Below the pieces are notes generated by a model that saw nothing but the letters and a program-made list of their open reading frames with translations, was not told where the DNA came from and did no database searches. Positions 1 through 7,536 of a stretch of 64,000 nt of DNA are shown here, in pieces. A program made the translations under genes and the position numbers. This DNA comes from Frankia alni ACN14a. Lineage in GTDB: Bacteria > Actinomycetota > Actinomycetes > Frankiales > Frankiaceae. Within the stretch, counting starts at the first letter, position 1. Each line of letters begins with the position of its first letter. The DNA lies in the NCBI RefSeq assembly GCF_000058485.1, contig NC_008278.1, positions 3,652,962-3,716,961 of the forward strand. Reading direction: 5' to 3'.

Positions 1-284
1 GCGGCGTCGCGCCACGACAGCCCGCCGAACGCGGCGTCGACCAGGCTGACAACCGGGTTCAGATGCGCCCCGGACACCGGGCCGACCATGAGGATGACGG
101 CGAACAGGCCGGCGGCGGTCGCCGCGGCGTTCTCCATCAGCTGCAACCCGACCTGGCCCGGACTGAGCTGGACCGCGGCGATCCCCGACCCGACGACCAG
201 GGCGGCGAGCAACATGCTGCCCACCGCCTCGGCGGCCAGCCGCCGCGCCAACGCCGGCCGCCCACCCGGCTCGATGTCCGCCAC
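1..284 (-). CDS. MIP-family channel (aquaglyceroporin-like), C-terminus off the window
   Basis: The frame opens with GTG at 284 and runs off the left edge, leaving about 94 residues. The protein begins MADIEPGGRP, then a hydrophobic segment (AAEAVGSMLLAALVVGSGIA) and a second one leading to SGAHLNPVVS. This is the first NPA box of MIP channels, here reading NPV. Aquaglyceroporins next to arsenic genes let trivalent arsenic cross the membrane down its gradient. The start lies 5 bases after the arsI stop, so the two are probably co-transcribed from the divergent arsenic promoter. Family assignment is from the NPA-type loop and membrane segments; the arsenic role is inferred from the neighbours. 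The second NPA box is not visible. Confidence 0.8.
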   Translation of the reverse strand, partial: MADIEPGGRPALARRLAAEAVGSMLLAALVVGSGIAAVQLSPGQVGLQLMENAAATAAGLFAVILMVGPVSGAHLNPVVSLVDAAFGGLSWRDA

Positions 285-289
285 GGGGT

Positions 290-895
290 TCAGCGGGTCC
301 CGGCAGGCGCCGGTTCGATCGCGACATCGACGGCGGTGTCGGTGGTGTCGGTGGTATGGGCGGTGTCGGCGGCGGCGGCGGTGGTGTCGGCGGTGGTGTC
401 GGCGGCCGGGCCGCAGTCCACCCCCGGCCCGCAGGCGCAGGCCGATCCCGGCCCGCCGCCCGACCCCGGCCCGCCACCCGGCTCCACCATCCGCAGCGTC
501 GGCACCGGCCCGTCGACGACGTCGGAGAGGACCGTGTAGACCTCCCACGGCGCGCCGTCGGGGTCGTCGACCCAGACCTTGTCCTGCACCGCGTAGCAGC
601 AGGCGGTGTTCTCCTCGACCGCGGTCTCCAACCCGGCGCCCGCCAGCCGGGTCGTCGCGGCGGTGACCTCGTCGGTGGATTCGACCTCGACGCCGAGATG
701 GTTCAACGCGCCCGCGACGCCGCTGCCGCGGACCTCCGGGTTCTCGATCAGCACCAGCTTCAACGGCGGCACGTCGACGGCGAAGTTCGCGTACCCCGGC
801 CGACGCTTCGCCGGCCCGACCCCGAACAGCGTCGCGTAGAACTCCACCGCCGCGTCCACGTCGGACACGTTCAACGCCAACTGCACCCGCGCCAT
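290..895 (-). CDS. arsI: ArsI/CadI-type VOC protein, probable C-As lyase
   Basis: This single-domain vicinal oxygen chelate protein has about 201 residues. ArsI enzymes are Fe(II)-dependent dioxygenases that break the C-As bond of trivalent methyl- or phenyl-arsenicals. The features match: likely metal ligands Gln5, His66 and Glu118, and the arsenic-binding pair Cys99-Cys100 in ENTACCYAVQDKVWVDDPDG. The ATG at 895 was chosen because the fold starts at once with MARVQLALNVSDVD; upstream in-frame ATGs would run through the operator. After about residue 125 there is an unusual tail, first Gly/Pro-rich with two Cys clusters (ACACGPGVDCG), then a Thr/Asp/Ala repeat with His. The gene is divergent from arsR and directly upstream of the MIP channel. 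A cadmium-induced CadI role is the main alternative. Confidence 0.85.
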   Translation of the reverse strand: MARVQLALNVSDVDAAVEFYATLFGVGPAKRRPGYANFAVDVPPLKLVLIENPEVRGSGVAGALNHLGVEVESTDEVTAATTRLAGAGLETAVEENTACCYAVQDKVWVDDPDGAPWEVYTVLSDVVDGPVPTLRMVEPGGGPGSGGGPGSACACGPGVDCGPAADTTADTTAAAADTAHTTDTTDTAVDVAIEPAPAGTR

Positions 896-914
896 CACGA
901 TCACCCCACACATC

Positions 915-969
915 GACAGTCGTCTATGTCCCGGTGAACGGAGCATCTCCGCAGACATAGACCGCTGTC
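915..969. promoter_or_regulatory. Large inverted repeat between arsI and arsR, putative ArsR operator
   Basis: Arms 915-930 (GACAGTCGTCTATGTC) and 954-969 (GACATAGACCGCTGTC) are complementary at 14 of 16 positions, with a 23-base spacer. Each arm is itself a GACA-N8-TGTC dyad, so this may be two operator copies rather than one long palindrome. It lies between the divergent arsI and arsR starts, where ArsR-family repressors bind. Binding by the neighbouring ArsR is inferred. Confidence 0.7.
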
Positions 970-982
970 AATCCCTCGTGGC

Positions 983-1429
983 ATGCTGGACCGTATGGTC
1001 ACGACCTCGACGCCCGCCCCCGCCACGGTGTCGACCGGTCGGCCGGACGAGACCGGCAGCGAGCTGGCCGGTGCGCTCGGGGCCTGTTGCCCGCCGCTGG
1101 CCGCCACGCCCCTGTCCGCCCACGACGCCGACCAGCTCGCCGCCGTGCTCAAGGCCATCGCCGTCCCCGCCCGGCTGCGACTGTTGTCGATGATCTACGC
1201 CCGCGACGGGGGTGAAGCCTGCGTCTGTGAACTCACCGAACCCCTCGGGCTGACCCAGCCGACCGTCAGCCACCACCTGAAGGTCCTCGTCGACGCCGGC
1301 CTGATCAGCCGGGACAAACGCGGCGTCTGGGCCTACTACCGTCCCGTGCCCGGCGCCCTCGCCGCCCTCGGCGCGCTGTTCACCCCCCGGCCCGACGCCA
1401 CCGGCACACGGCCGGAGAACTGCGGGTAG
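983..1429 (+). CDS. arsR: ArsR-family arsenic-responsive repressor
   Basis: This winged-helix protein has 148 residues from ATG 983; ATG 995 (MVTTST) is an equally possible start, and neither has a clear ribosome site. The DNA-binding core covers about residues 47-115, with the recognition helix in LTQPTVSHHLKVLVDAGLIS. The sensor region EACVCEL carries Cys80 and Cys82. A separate Cys35-Cys36 pair lies in the N-terminal extension, an arrangement like the Cys-Cys plus distal Cys As(III) site known from Corynebacterium ArsR. The family dissociates from DNA on binding As(III)/Sb(III). It is transcribed away from arsI and the MIP channel and should control both directions through the inverted repeat at 915-969. 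Confidence 0.9.
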   Translation: MLDRMVTTSTPAPATVSTGRPDETGSELAGALGACCPPLAATPLSAHDADQLAAVLKAIAVPARLRLLSMIYARDGGEACVCELTEPLGLTQPTVSHHLKVLVDAGLISRDKRGVWAYYRPVPGALAALGALFTPRPDATGTRPENCG

Positions 1430-1854
1430 GGCGTGGCACGTATCGACTGCGTCGGCAAGGCCAGGAGGCTGATGGCGGTCGGGGCGCGCACGGGTCCATA
1501 ACCTCCTGCCGCTGCTGACCACACTTGGCCGTGACCACCGCCAACCGATCTACACCCTGTGCGTGATCGACAGGGTGCTGAACTGCTTCAGCCCGAACCC
1601 CATCCCGATGATCTTGGTGTTCCGCGGAACCGCGCCGTGGCGGCGCACAAGCAGGCTCAGGACAAGCGCCGCGCAAGGTCGGCGCACAGGCGGACGTCGC
1701 CGGCCGGCGGTAGGACGACTGACATACTTCCCTGGATGCCCCCGGGTCTTGTCGCAGGGGGCGCGGCGGCCCGGGGCGGCAGGTTCGCCCGGCTCTGGCC
1801 AGGGCGGGTCCACCGCCGCCGGGCTGGTCCCATCGTCGAGGAAAGGCTGGTTGC
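1430..1854. other. Gap with no convincing gene
   Basis: Short open frames exist on both strands but overlap each other and show no recognisable domain. The stretch contains one copy of a dispersed palindromic repeat (1608-1630). Its last 100 bases should carry the promoter of the FKBP gene. A decayed gene cannot be excluded. Confidence 0.5.
1608..1630 (-). repeat. Copy 1 of a 23-bp dispersed repeat centred on GTTCCGCGGAAC
   Basis: Read on the minus strand this is a perfect 12-bp palindrome (GTTCCGCGGAAC) followed by ACCAAGATCAT. It differs from the copy at 26426-26448 at one base. Similarity continues weakly beyond the 23 bp into a GGGTTCGGG block. Function unknown. Confidence 0.75.
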
Positions 1855-2184
1855 ATGGGCGTAACTATCGAGGTCCTGTCGCCGGGGGATGGCAAGACCT
1901 TCCCCAAGAAGGGGGACGCGGTGACGATTCACTACGTCGGCACCCTGCTCGGCAGCGGCAAGAAGTTCGACTCCTCCCGTGACCGGGGGGAGCCGTTCAG
2001 GACCGAGATCGGTGTCGGCAGGGTGATCAAGGGGTGGGACGAGGGGGTCCCCCAGCTCTCGCTCGGCGAGAAGGCGGTACTCACCATCACGCCCGACTAC
2101 GGGTACGGGCCTCGGGGCTTCCCGCCCGTCATCCCGCCCAACTCCGACCTCGTCTTCGAGGTGGAACTCCTCGCGATCAACTGA
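1855..2184 (+). CDS. FKBP-type peptidyl-prolyl cis-trans isomerase
   Basis: This 109-residue protein is a single FKBP12-like domain, the usual length for stand-alone FKBPs. It catalyses cis-trans isomerisation of X-Pro bonds and assists protein folding. No signal peptide or membrane segment is present, so it should be cytosolic. Family hallmarks are [66 protein letters not shown] and the final [10 protein letters not shown]. The ATG follows a GAGGAAAGG ribosome site about ten bases upstream. It stands alone and is followed by a hairpin terminator, so it is probably monocistronic. Confidence 0.95.
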   Translation: MGVTIEVLSPGDGKTFPKKGDAVTIHYVGTLLGSGKKFDSSRDRGEPFRTEIGVGRVIKGWDEGVPQLSLGEKAVLTITPDYGYGPRGFPPVIPPNSDLVFEVELLAIN

Positions 2185-2197
2185 GCTGACGCGAGAA

Positions 2198-2241
2198 GGA
2201 TCCGCGGCCCGGCTGTCGCCCTGGAGCCGGACCGCGGATCC
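2198..2241 (+). terminator. Hairpin after the FKBP gene
   Basis: Arms 2198-2212 (GGATCCGCGGCCCGG) and 2227-2241 pair at 14 of 15 positions around a 14-base loop, starting 13 bases past the stop. There is no T-tract, which is common for actinobacterial terminators. Confidence 0.65.
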
Positions 2242-2370
2242 CCCGGCCGCGTCCGTCGGCAAGGTCGTCGACCGTTGCCGGCGGGCGCCACCGAGTCACG
2301 GGGGAACGTCACCGGGCGGGAGAACCGCCGCCCGGTTCTGCGCGGCCGGCCGCGGGCGCGCGCCTCGCCG

Positions 2371-2799
2371 TCAGCGGGGCAGCAGGAACTGCGCGGCGCC
2401 GGCGATGGCCACGCCGCCGGTCTGACGCGCGCAGCTCAGGTCCACCGAGACCAGCCGGCCCTCGGGCTGCTCCTCGATGGCCGTGACCACCCCGGAGCAG
2501 GTCAGCACGTCGTCCGGCCAGACCTGCTCGCGGAAGCGGACGTGGAACCGGCGGACGTTCTCCGCGCCCAGCCAGTCGGTGGCGAAGGTGGCCAGCAGGG
2601 CCGCCTGGTGCATCCCCTGGGAGAACACCGACGGGTAGCCGGCACGTTGGGCGAACGTGTCGTCGTAGTGCATCGGGTTGAGGTCGCCCGACGCCCCCGA
2701 GTAGCGCACGAACATCTGCCGGGTGAGCGGCCCGAACGAGCGCGGCTCGGGGGAGGAACCCACCGCGAGGTCGGCGAGGGTGGTGCCGGGGGCCGTCAT
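2371..2799 (-). CDS. MaoC-like enoyl-CoA hydratase subunit
   Basis: This 142-residue protein is a single hot-dog MaoC domain. The hydratase-2 signature YSGASGDLNPMHYDDTFA is intact, with predicted catalytic Asp39 and His44. It should add water to a 2-enoyl-CoA. Its ATG overlaps the stop of the upstream gene (ATGA), so the two are translationally coupled. The upstream product has the related fold without this signature. That pairing is the pattern of heterodimeric hydratases such as HadAB/HadBC and the steroid hydratase ChsH1-ChsH2. The native substrate is unknown; the surrounding acyl-CoA genes favour catabolism over mycolate synthesis. Confidence 0.88.
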   Translation of the reverse strand: MTAPGTTLADLAVGSSPEPRSFGPLTRQMFVRYSGASGDLNPMHYDDTFAQRAGYPSVFSQGMHQAALLATFATDWLGAENVRRFHVRFREQVWPDDVLTCSGVVTAIEEQPEGRLVSVDLSCARQTGGVAIAGAAQFLLPR

Positions 2800-3344
2800 G
2801 CCTTCGTCTCCGTCCCCGTGGCCGTGGCCGCATCCGCCTTGGGCTCTGCGGTCTTGGTGGCCTCTGCGGTCGTGGTGGGCTCTGCGGTCGTGGTGGGCTC
2901 TGCGGTCGTGGTGGGCTCTGCGGTCTTGGTGGCCTTCGCGGTCTCGATGTAGGTCGCGCGGCCCTCGGCGACCAGGGTGCCCGCCTCGTCGCGGAACTCG
3001 GTGACGATGACGGCGAACTTCATGGTGCCCCCGCGCCGGCCGGGCTTCTCGTAGCGCTCGGCGAGGCGCTCGGCGGCGTAGAGGGTCTGCCCGGCGCGCG
3101 GCGGCGGGCCGTGGAAGATGTACTCCTGCTCGCCGTGCAGCAGCCGGCGGCGGTCGAACCCGTGCGGCACGCGGGCACCCTCGGGCGCCCAGCGGTTGGC
3201 GTTGATCAGAAACGTCGGCGGGACCACGGCGTCCGGGTGCTGGTATTCCGGCGCCTCGGACTGCATGGCGAGGGCGAACTCACGGATCTTGCCGCGTTCG
3301 ATCGGGAACTCCCACGCGGCGCCCGCCTCGCTGGGTGCGCTCAT
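2796..3344 (-). CDS. FAS1-like/MaoC N-terminal-type dehydratase partner subunit
   Basis: This 182-residue protein starts at ATG 3344 (MSAPSEAGAAWEFPIERGKI). About residues 10-138 form the MaoC N-terminal-like (HadA/HadC-type) hot-dog domain, with EFALAMQSEAPEYQHPDAVV and PPTFLINANRW. It lacks the Asp-His catalytic signature of its coupled neighbour and probably supplies substrate-binding surface in a heterodimer. The last 40 residues are a low-complexity tail of repeated T[K/T]TAEP units, encoded by 18-bp tandem repeats, and are not part of the fold. A longer open frame extends upstream, but homology begins near this ATG. The palindrome at 3499-3512 lies in its upstream region. Confidence 0.82.
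   Translation of the reverse strand: MSAPSEAGAAWEFPIERGKIREFALAMQSEAPEYQHPDAVVPPTFLINANRWAPEGARVPHGFDRRRLLHGEQEYIFHGPPPRAGQTLYAAERLAERYEKPGRRGGTMKFAVIVTEFRDEAGTLVAEGRATYIETAKATKTAEPTTTAEPTTTAEPTTTAEATKTAEPKADAATATGTETKA
2842..2931 (-). repeat. Five 18-bp tandem repeats inside the dehydratase gene
   Basis: Five units of a GGCTCTGCGGTCGTGGTG-like 18-mer (plus-strand reading) lie end to end, followed by a decayed sixth. They stay in frame and encode the TAEP-rich tail, so copy number can vary without breaking the gene. Confidence 0.9.
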
Positions 3345-3498
3345 CAACTGCTCCGTCGGGTCGTCGGTCGAGGTGGTCAGGCGGTGCGCCCGGGGTCGCG
3401 ATCTCACCGGCCCGTCGCCGGGCGGCGCCGTCGTGCTGCGTACTGCGTGCCGCGCCACCGTGACGTGCTGCACGCTAGCAGGAGGCAGAACAACTTTC

Positions 3499-3512
3499 TA
3501 ACACTGCCGTCA
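3499..3512. promoter_or_regulatory. Putative shared operator, site 1
   Basis: TAACA-CTGC-CGTCA differs at one position from TGAC[A/G]-N4-[C/T]GTCA. It lies 155 bases upstream of the leftward hydratase pair, in the gap before the phosphotransferase stop. Weaker evidence than the exact sites. Confidence 0.4.
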
Positions 3513-3570
3513 TTCTCCGTGGGCGTCTCCGCGGGCGCCTGTCCGCGGGCGGTGCGGTTCAGGCGGCGGT

Positions 3571-4647
3571 TCAGGCGGCGACGCGGTCGAGGCCGCGGCG
3601 GATCATCCTGATGGTGCGGCGGGCGTAGGCGGAGGCGACCCGTTCCGGCAGCCCGCCGCTGGTCATCAGCAGCACGCCGAGGCGGCTGTTGATCAGCGTC
3701 ATGACGGTGGCGGCGAGCAGTTCGTAGTAGTCGATGTGCTCGACCGGCCGGCCGGACAGCTCCTGGTAGCGGGCGATGATCGCGGCCCGGTCGGGCACGC
3801 CCTCCAGCCGGGTCAGGCGCTGCGCCTCGCAGAGGAAGTCCTCGAACATCAGCCACCAGCCGAGGTCGATGCCGGGCGGGCCGACGGTGGCCGTCTCCCA
3901 GTCGAACATCGCCTGCACGGACTCCTCGGCGCCGAAGCTGATGTTGCCGACCCGGGCGTCGCCCCACACGATGCCGGCGGAGGAGTCGTCGGGGCGCTCG
4001 CGCAGCAGGTGGTCCACGGCGGCGGCGACGGTCTCGGGCTCCCAGCGCAGGCTCGGCTGCGCCCAGGTGTGCCAGTCGCGCAGCCCCGCCAGGTAGCGGT
4101 CGAGCGCGGTGCCGGTGCCCTCGGGCGTCAGGAAGTCGAAGCCGTCGTGCACGTCGATGCGGTGCAGTGCGACCAGGGCGGCCAGCGCGTTGTCGTGCAT
4201 CACCGACCGCTGCGCCGGGCTGAGTTCGACCGTCCAGCCCTCGGCGTGCCAGCTCGGGACGTCGCCGGGCACCCGGCCGTCGACCCGGCCCATCAGGTAG
4301 AACGGCGAGCCCAGCACGGTGGGATCGGGCTCGATGTACCAGATGGTCGGCACCGGCACGCCCGGGTGCGGGGCGAGCGCCTGCATGATCCGGGCCTGGC
4401 GGACCGCGTCGGGGGTCACGAAGAGCTGGTGGCCGGTGGGCTCGATGCGCAGCACGAGGTCCTCGGCGCGGCGCGGGCCGTCCGGCGGGGTCCAGGCCAG
4501 GTGCAGGTAGAGGGTCTCGTTGGAGTAGCCGGCCTTCGGCGAGGTCAGGGGCGAGATCTCCACGTCGGTGGCGCCGTGCCGATCCCGCAGCCACCCGGCC
4601 AGGACCTCCCGGGTCTCCTCGAGATCGCGTCGTGCCGTGGTGGCCAT
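3571..4647 (-). CDS. Phosphotransferase-fold protein (APH/ACAD10-like)
   Basis: This 358-residue protein belongs to the aminoglycoside-phosphotransferase/choline-kinase superfamily. ATG 4647 follows an AAGGAG ribosome site. The N-lobe has LVLRIEP, the ATP-lysine region with Arg in place of Lys. The catalytic loop reads VWGDARVGNISF, with Trp replacing the usual His of HGD, and is followed by the metal-binding FDWETATVGPPGIDLGWW. Such proteins often sit beside acyl-CoA dehydrogenases in actinobacteria, and the related ACAD10/11 domain phosphorylates 4-hydroxyacyl-CoA. Antibiotic resistance is therefore less likely than a role in acyl or hydroxy-acyl metabolism, though this is inference. It is divergent from the LLM gene across a palindromic operator. 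Confidence 0.85.
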   Translation of the reverse strand: MATTARRDLEETREVLAGWLRDRHGATDVEISPLTSPKAGYSNETLYLHLAWTPPDGPRRAEDLVLRIEPTGHQLFVTPDAVRQARIMQALAPHPGVPVPTIWYIEPDPTVLGSPFYLMGRVDGRVPGDVPSWHAEGWTVELSPAQRSVMHDNALAALVALHRIDVHDGFDFLTPEGTGTALDRYLAGLRDWHTWAQPSLRWEPETVAAAVDHLLRERPDDSSAGIVWGDARVGNISFGAEESVQAMFDWETATVGPPGIDLGWWLMFEDFLCEAQRLTRLEGVPDRAAIIARYQELSGRPVEHIDYYELLAATVMTLINSRLGVLLMTSGGLPERVASAYARRTIRMIRRGLDRVAA

Positions 4648-4712
4648 CCTGACTCCTTCCGCCCGCGTGTCCCGGTTGTCGACCGCCCGGACCGGCTGAT
4701 CGCCCAAATACT

Positions 4713-4726
4713 AGACACGGATGTCA
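4713..4726. promoter_or_regulatory. Putative shared operator, site 2
   Basis: AGACA-CGGA-TGTCA has one mismatch to the consensus. It lies in the 89-base gap between the divergent phosphotransferase and LLM genes, 11 bases before the LLM start, where a bound repressor could block both promoters. Confidence 0.5.
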
Positions 4727-4736
4727 GAATAGGGGC

Positions 4737-5834
4737 ATGACGACGAACAGGGACCGCGATCTGACCGGTGCTGCCCGGGTGGCGGACCGCCTCGGCGCCT
4801 ACGTCCTGCCCGGCCGGGTCGCCGATCCGCGGCCCGCGATCGGTCAGGCGCAGACCGCCGAGCACCTCGGGCTCGGCACCGTGTGGCTCAGCGAGCGGTG
4901 GGGGACCAAGGACTTCGGCGTGCTCGCGGGCGCCATCGGCCAGGCCACCAGCCGGGTGCGCATCGCCTCGGGCATCACCCACTTCCTCGTGCGTCACCCC
5001 GTCGTGCTGGCCTCCACCGCGATGACGGCGCAGGCGCTCAGCAGCGGGCGCCTGACGCTGGGCTTCGGCCGTTCGGTCGGCCCGATGTGGAAGGCCGTCG
5101 GCCTGCCGGCGATGACCAACCAGGTGCTCGTCGACTCCGCCGACATGCTGCGCCGGCTGTGCCGGGGGGAGAAGGTCTCCTACGACGGCCCCGCCGGGCG
5201 CTTCCCGGTCATGCGCCTGGGCGACCTGCCCGACGTCGCGCCGCCGGAGCTGGTGTTCGCCGCGATCGGCCCGAAGAGCCTCGCGCTCGCCGGGGCGCAC
5301 TTCGACGGCGCGCTGCTGCACCCCTTCCTCACCCCGGAGGCCGTCGCCCGCTCGGTGGCGATCGTGCGCAAGTCCGCGGCCGAGGCGGGGCGTGACCCGT
5401 CGACGGTGAAGGTCTACGCCACCGTCGTGGTCGCCCCCGACCTCACGCCCGAGGAGGAGACGGCGGTGGTCGGCGCGCGGGCGGTGACCTACTTCCAGAT
5501 CCCGGGCTTCGGCGAGCGCCTCGCCGGGGTGAACGAGTGGGGCGTCGAGCCGCTGGCGGCGCTGCGCTCCCACCCGCTGATGGCCGGCCTGCGCGGGTCC
5601 GCCGACAACGTCTTCACCCGCCACCAGCTGCTCGACGTCGCCGCCACCCTGCCCCCGTCGTGGCTGACCGACGCCGCCGCGGTGGGCTCCGCGGGCACGT
5701 GCGCCGCCCGCCTCGACGACTACCTCGACGCCGGCGCCGACGAGCTGGTCCTGCACGGCTCCACCCCGGAACTGCTCGGCCCGGTGCTGCAGCACTTCGC
5801 CGCGCGAACCCCGGCGAACACAGCCGGTGCGTAG
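4737..5834 (+). CDS. F420-type LLM-class oxidoreductase
   Basis: This 365-residue TIM-barrel protein belongs to the luciferase-like monooxygenase family. It shows GLGTVWLSERWGTKDFGVLAGAI, SRVRIASGITHFLVRHP, SSGRLTLGFGRS and, near the end, AGADELVLHGSTPELLG. The length and pattern fit the actinobacterial group that uses coenzyme F420, not FMN, for hydride transfer to a carbonyl or enoyl substrate. The cofactor is inferred, not read directly. The ATG lies close behind a short AGGGG, so the transcript may be almost leaderless. The gene starts a rightward group leading to aldehyde dehydrogenase, alcohol dehydrogenase and P450. Confidence 0.88.
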   Translation: MTTNRDRDLTGAARVADRLGAYVLPGRVADPRPAIGQAQTAEHLGLGTVWLSERWGTKDFGVLAGAIGQATSRVRIASGITHFLVRHPVVLASTAMTAQALSSGRLTLGFGRSVGPMWKAVGLPAMTNQVLVDSADMLRRLCRGEKVSYDGPAGRFPVMRLGDLPDVAPPELVFAAIGPKSLALAGAHFDGALLHPFLTPEAVARSVAIVRKSAAEAGRDPSTVKVYATVVVAPDLTPEEETAVVGARAVTYFQIPGFGERLAGVNEWGVEPLAALRSHPLMAGLRGSADNVFTRHQLLDVAATLPPSWLTDAAAVGSAGTCAARLDDYLDAGADELVLHGSTPELLGPVLQHFAARTPANTAGA

Positions 5835-5861
5835 TCCGCGCGGGTACTGTTTGCACATCGG

Positions 5862-5875
5862 TGACATGAACGCCA
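5862..5875. promoter_or_regulatory. Putative shared operator, site 3
   Basis: TGACA-TGAA-CGCCA has one mismatch to the consensus and lies upstream of the aldehyde dehydrogenase. Taken alone it is within chance expectation. Confidence 0.35.
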
Positions 5876-5983
5876 GAATTAAGTGATCATACGGTCGGGC
5901 GGGAGCCCGGGCGTCGTCCTCCTCGGGCCGGTCCGGTCGTGGCCCGGCCGCCCGACCTGATCATCAGTGGGAAAGAGACCTCC

Positions 5984-7429
5984 TTGTACACCCACGAGAA
6001 TCTCTTCATCGGCGGCTGGGTGCCGCCGGCCTCGTCCAGGGTGATCGACGTGTTCTCCCCGGCGACCGAGGAGCCGATCGGGCGCGTGCCGAGCGCCTCG
6101 ATCGCCGACGTCGACGCGGCGGTGGCCGCCGCCCGCGCCGCCTTCGACACCGGCCCCTGGCCGGCGCTCGACCCGGCCGAGCGCGCGCAGATCGTCGGCC
6201 GGCTCGGCAAGGCGATCCGGGCGCGGGCGGAGGAGTTCGCCGATCTGATCTCCGCGGAGGTCGGCTCGCCACGGGCGTGGTCGACCCTCGGCCAGGTCGG
6301 GATCGCCACCGCCGTGTTCGCCACCTACAGCGGCATCGGACGCAGCCACGAGTGGGAGACGACCCGCAAGGGCGGCTTCGGCGGCCCGGTGCGGGTGCGC
6401 CAGGTGCCCGTCGGCGTGGTCGGCGCGATCGTGCCGTGGAACGCGCCGCTGTTCGTCGCCGCCCTCAAGCTCGCCCCGGCACTGCTGGCCGGCTGCACCG
6501 TCGTGCTCAAGCCGGCCCCCCAGACCCCCCTGCACACCTACCTGCTCGCCGAGGCGGCCGAGGCGGCGGGCCTGCCCCCGGGCGTGCTGTCCATCGTCCC
6601 CGGCGAGGCCGCGGCCAGCGAGCACCTGGTCCGCCACCCCGGCGTCGACAAGATCAGCTTTACCGGGTCGACGGCCATCGGCCGCCACATCGGCGAGCTG
6701 TGCGCGCGCGACCTGCGCCGCTGCACGCTGGAGCTCGGTGGCAAGTCGGCGGCGATCCTGCTGCCCGACGTCGACCTCGGCACGAGCACCGTCGAGGCGA
6801 TCGTCGGCGGGGCGATGTCCAACGGCGGGCAGATCTGCGTCTCCCAGACCCGCGTGCTCGCCCCCCGCGAGCGCTATGACGAGGTCGTCGACGCGCTCGG
6901 CGCCCGCATCGGCGCGCTCACCGTCGGCGACCCGCGCGACCCGGCCACCGAGGTCGGCCCGCTGATCTCCAGCCAGGCCCGCGAGCGGGTCGAGGGCTAC
7001 CTGAGTTCCGCCGAGGCCGACGGCGCCCGCCTGGTCACCGGCGGCGGTCGGCCCAAGGGCCTCGACCGCGGCTGGTACGTGGAGCCGACCCTGTTCGCCG
7101 ACGTCGACAACGGCATGCGGGTCGCCCGCGAGGAGATCTTCGGCCCGGTCATGGTCGTGATCGGCTACGACGGCGTCGACGACGCGGTGCGCATCGCCAA
7201 CGACTCCGACTACGGCCTCGCGGGCGCGGTGTGGACGACCGACATCGCCGCCGGCGAGGCGGTCGCCGGGCGCATCCGCGCCGGCGGCGTCGGGGTGAAC
7301 TCCAGCGCCGGAATGGATCTGGGCAGCCCGTTCGGCGGGTTCAAGCAGTCCGGCATCGGCCGCGAGGGCGGTCCGGAGGGGCTGGCGGCCTACACCGAGT
7401 ACCAGTCGATCATCCTGCCGGCGGGCTGA
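5984..7429 (+). CDS. NAD(P)-dependent aldehyde dehydrogenase
   Basis: This protein has about 481 residues from TTG 5984, which sits behind GGAAAGAG and places the family start (YTHENLFIGGWV) at the N-terminus; GTG 5939 would add 15 residues. It oxidises an aldehyde to the acid. All key elements are present: VGAIVPWNAPL, the coenzyme-binding FTGSTAIGRHIG, the general-base glutamate in [10 protein letters not shown], the nucleophilic cysteine in GGQICVSQTRV, and EEIFGPV. It lies 107 bases before an alcohol dehydrogenase, so the pair could take an alcohol through aldehyde to acid. A palindromic operator lies upstream. Confidence 0.93.
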   Translation: MYTHENLFIGGWVPPASSRVIDVFSPATEEPIGRVPSASIADVDAAVAAARAAFDTGPWPALDPAERAQIVGRLGKAIRARAEEFADLISAEVGSPRAWSTLGQVGIATAVFATYSGIGRSHEWETTRKGGFGGPVRVRQVPVGVVGAIVPWNAPLFVAALKLAPALLAGCTVVLKPAPQTPLHTYLLAEAAEAAGLPPGVLSIVPGEAAASEHLVRHPGVDKISFTGSTAIGRHIGELCARDLRRCTLELGGKSAAILLPDVDLGTSTVEAIVGGAMSNGGQICVSQTRVLAPRERYDEVVDALGARIGALTVGDPRDPATEVGPLISSQARERVEGYLSSAEADGARLVTGGGRPKGLDRGWYVEPTLFADVDNGMRVAREEIFGPVMVVIGYDGVDDAVRIANDSDYGLAGAVWTTDIAAGEAVAGRIRAGGVGVNSSAGMDLGSPFGGFKQSGIGREGGPEGLAAYTEYQSIILPAG

Positions 7430-7536
7430 CCCCCAGGCGGGCCGACCGGCCGCCGCCCCCAGCACCGAACCACCGACCAGTACCGGATCGCCGACCAGGA
7501 GCGGACCGCCGGTAGCGACGAGAGGACCACACGACA

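Noticed and set aside
3571-4647. Aminoglycoside-resistance kinase
   Set aside because: The catalytic His of HGD is Trp and the context is acyl-CoA metabolism, so the general phosphotransferase-fold call is safer.
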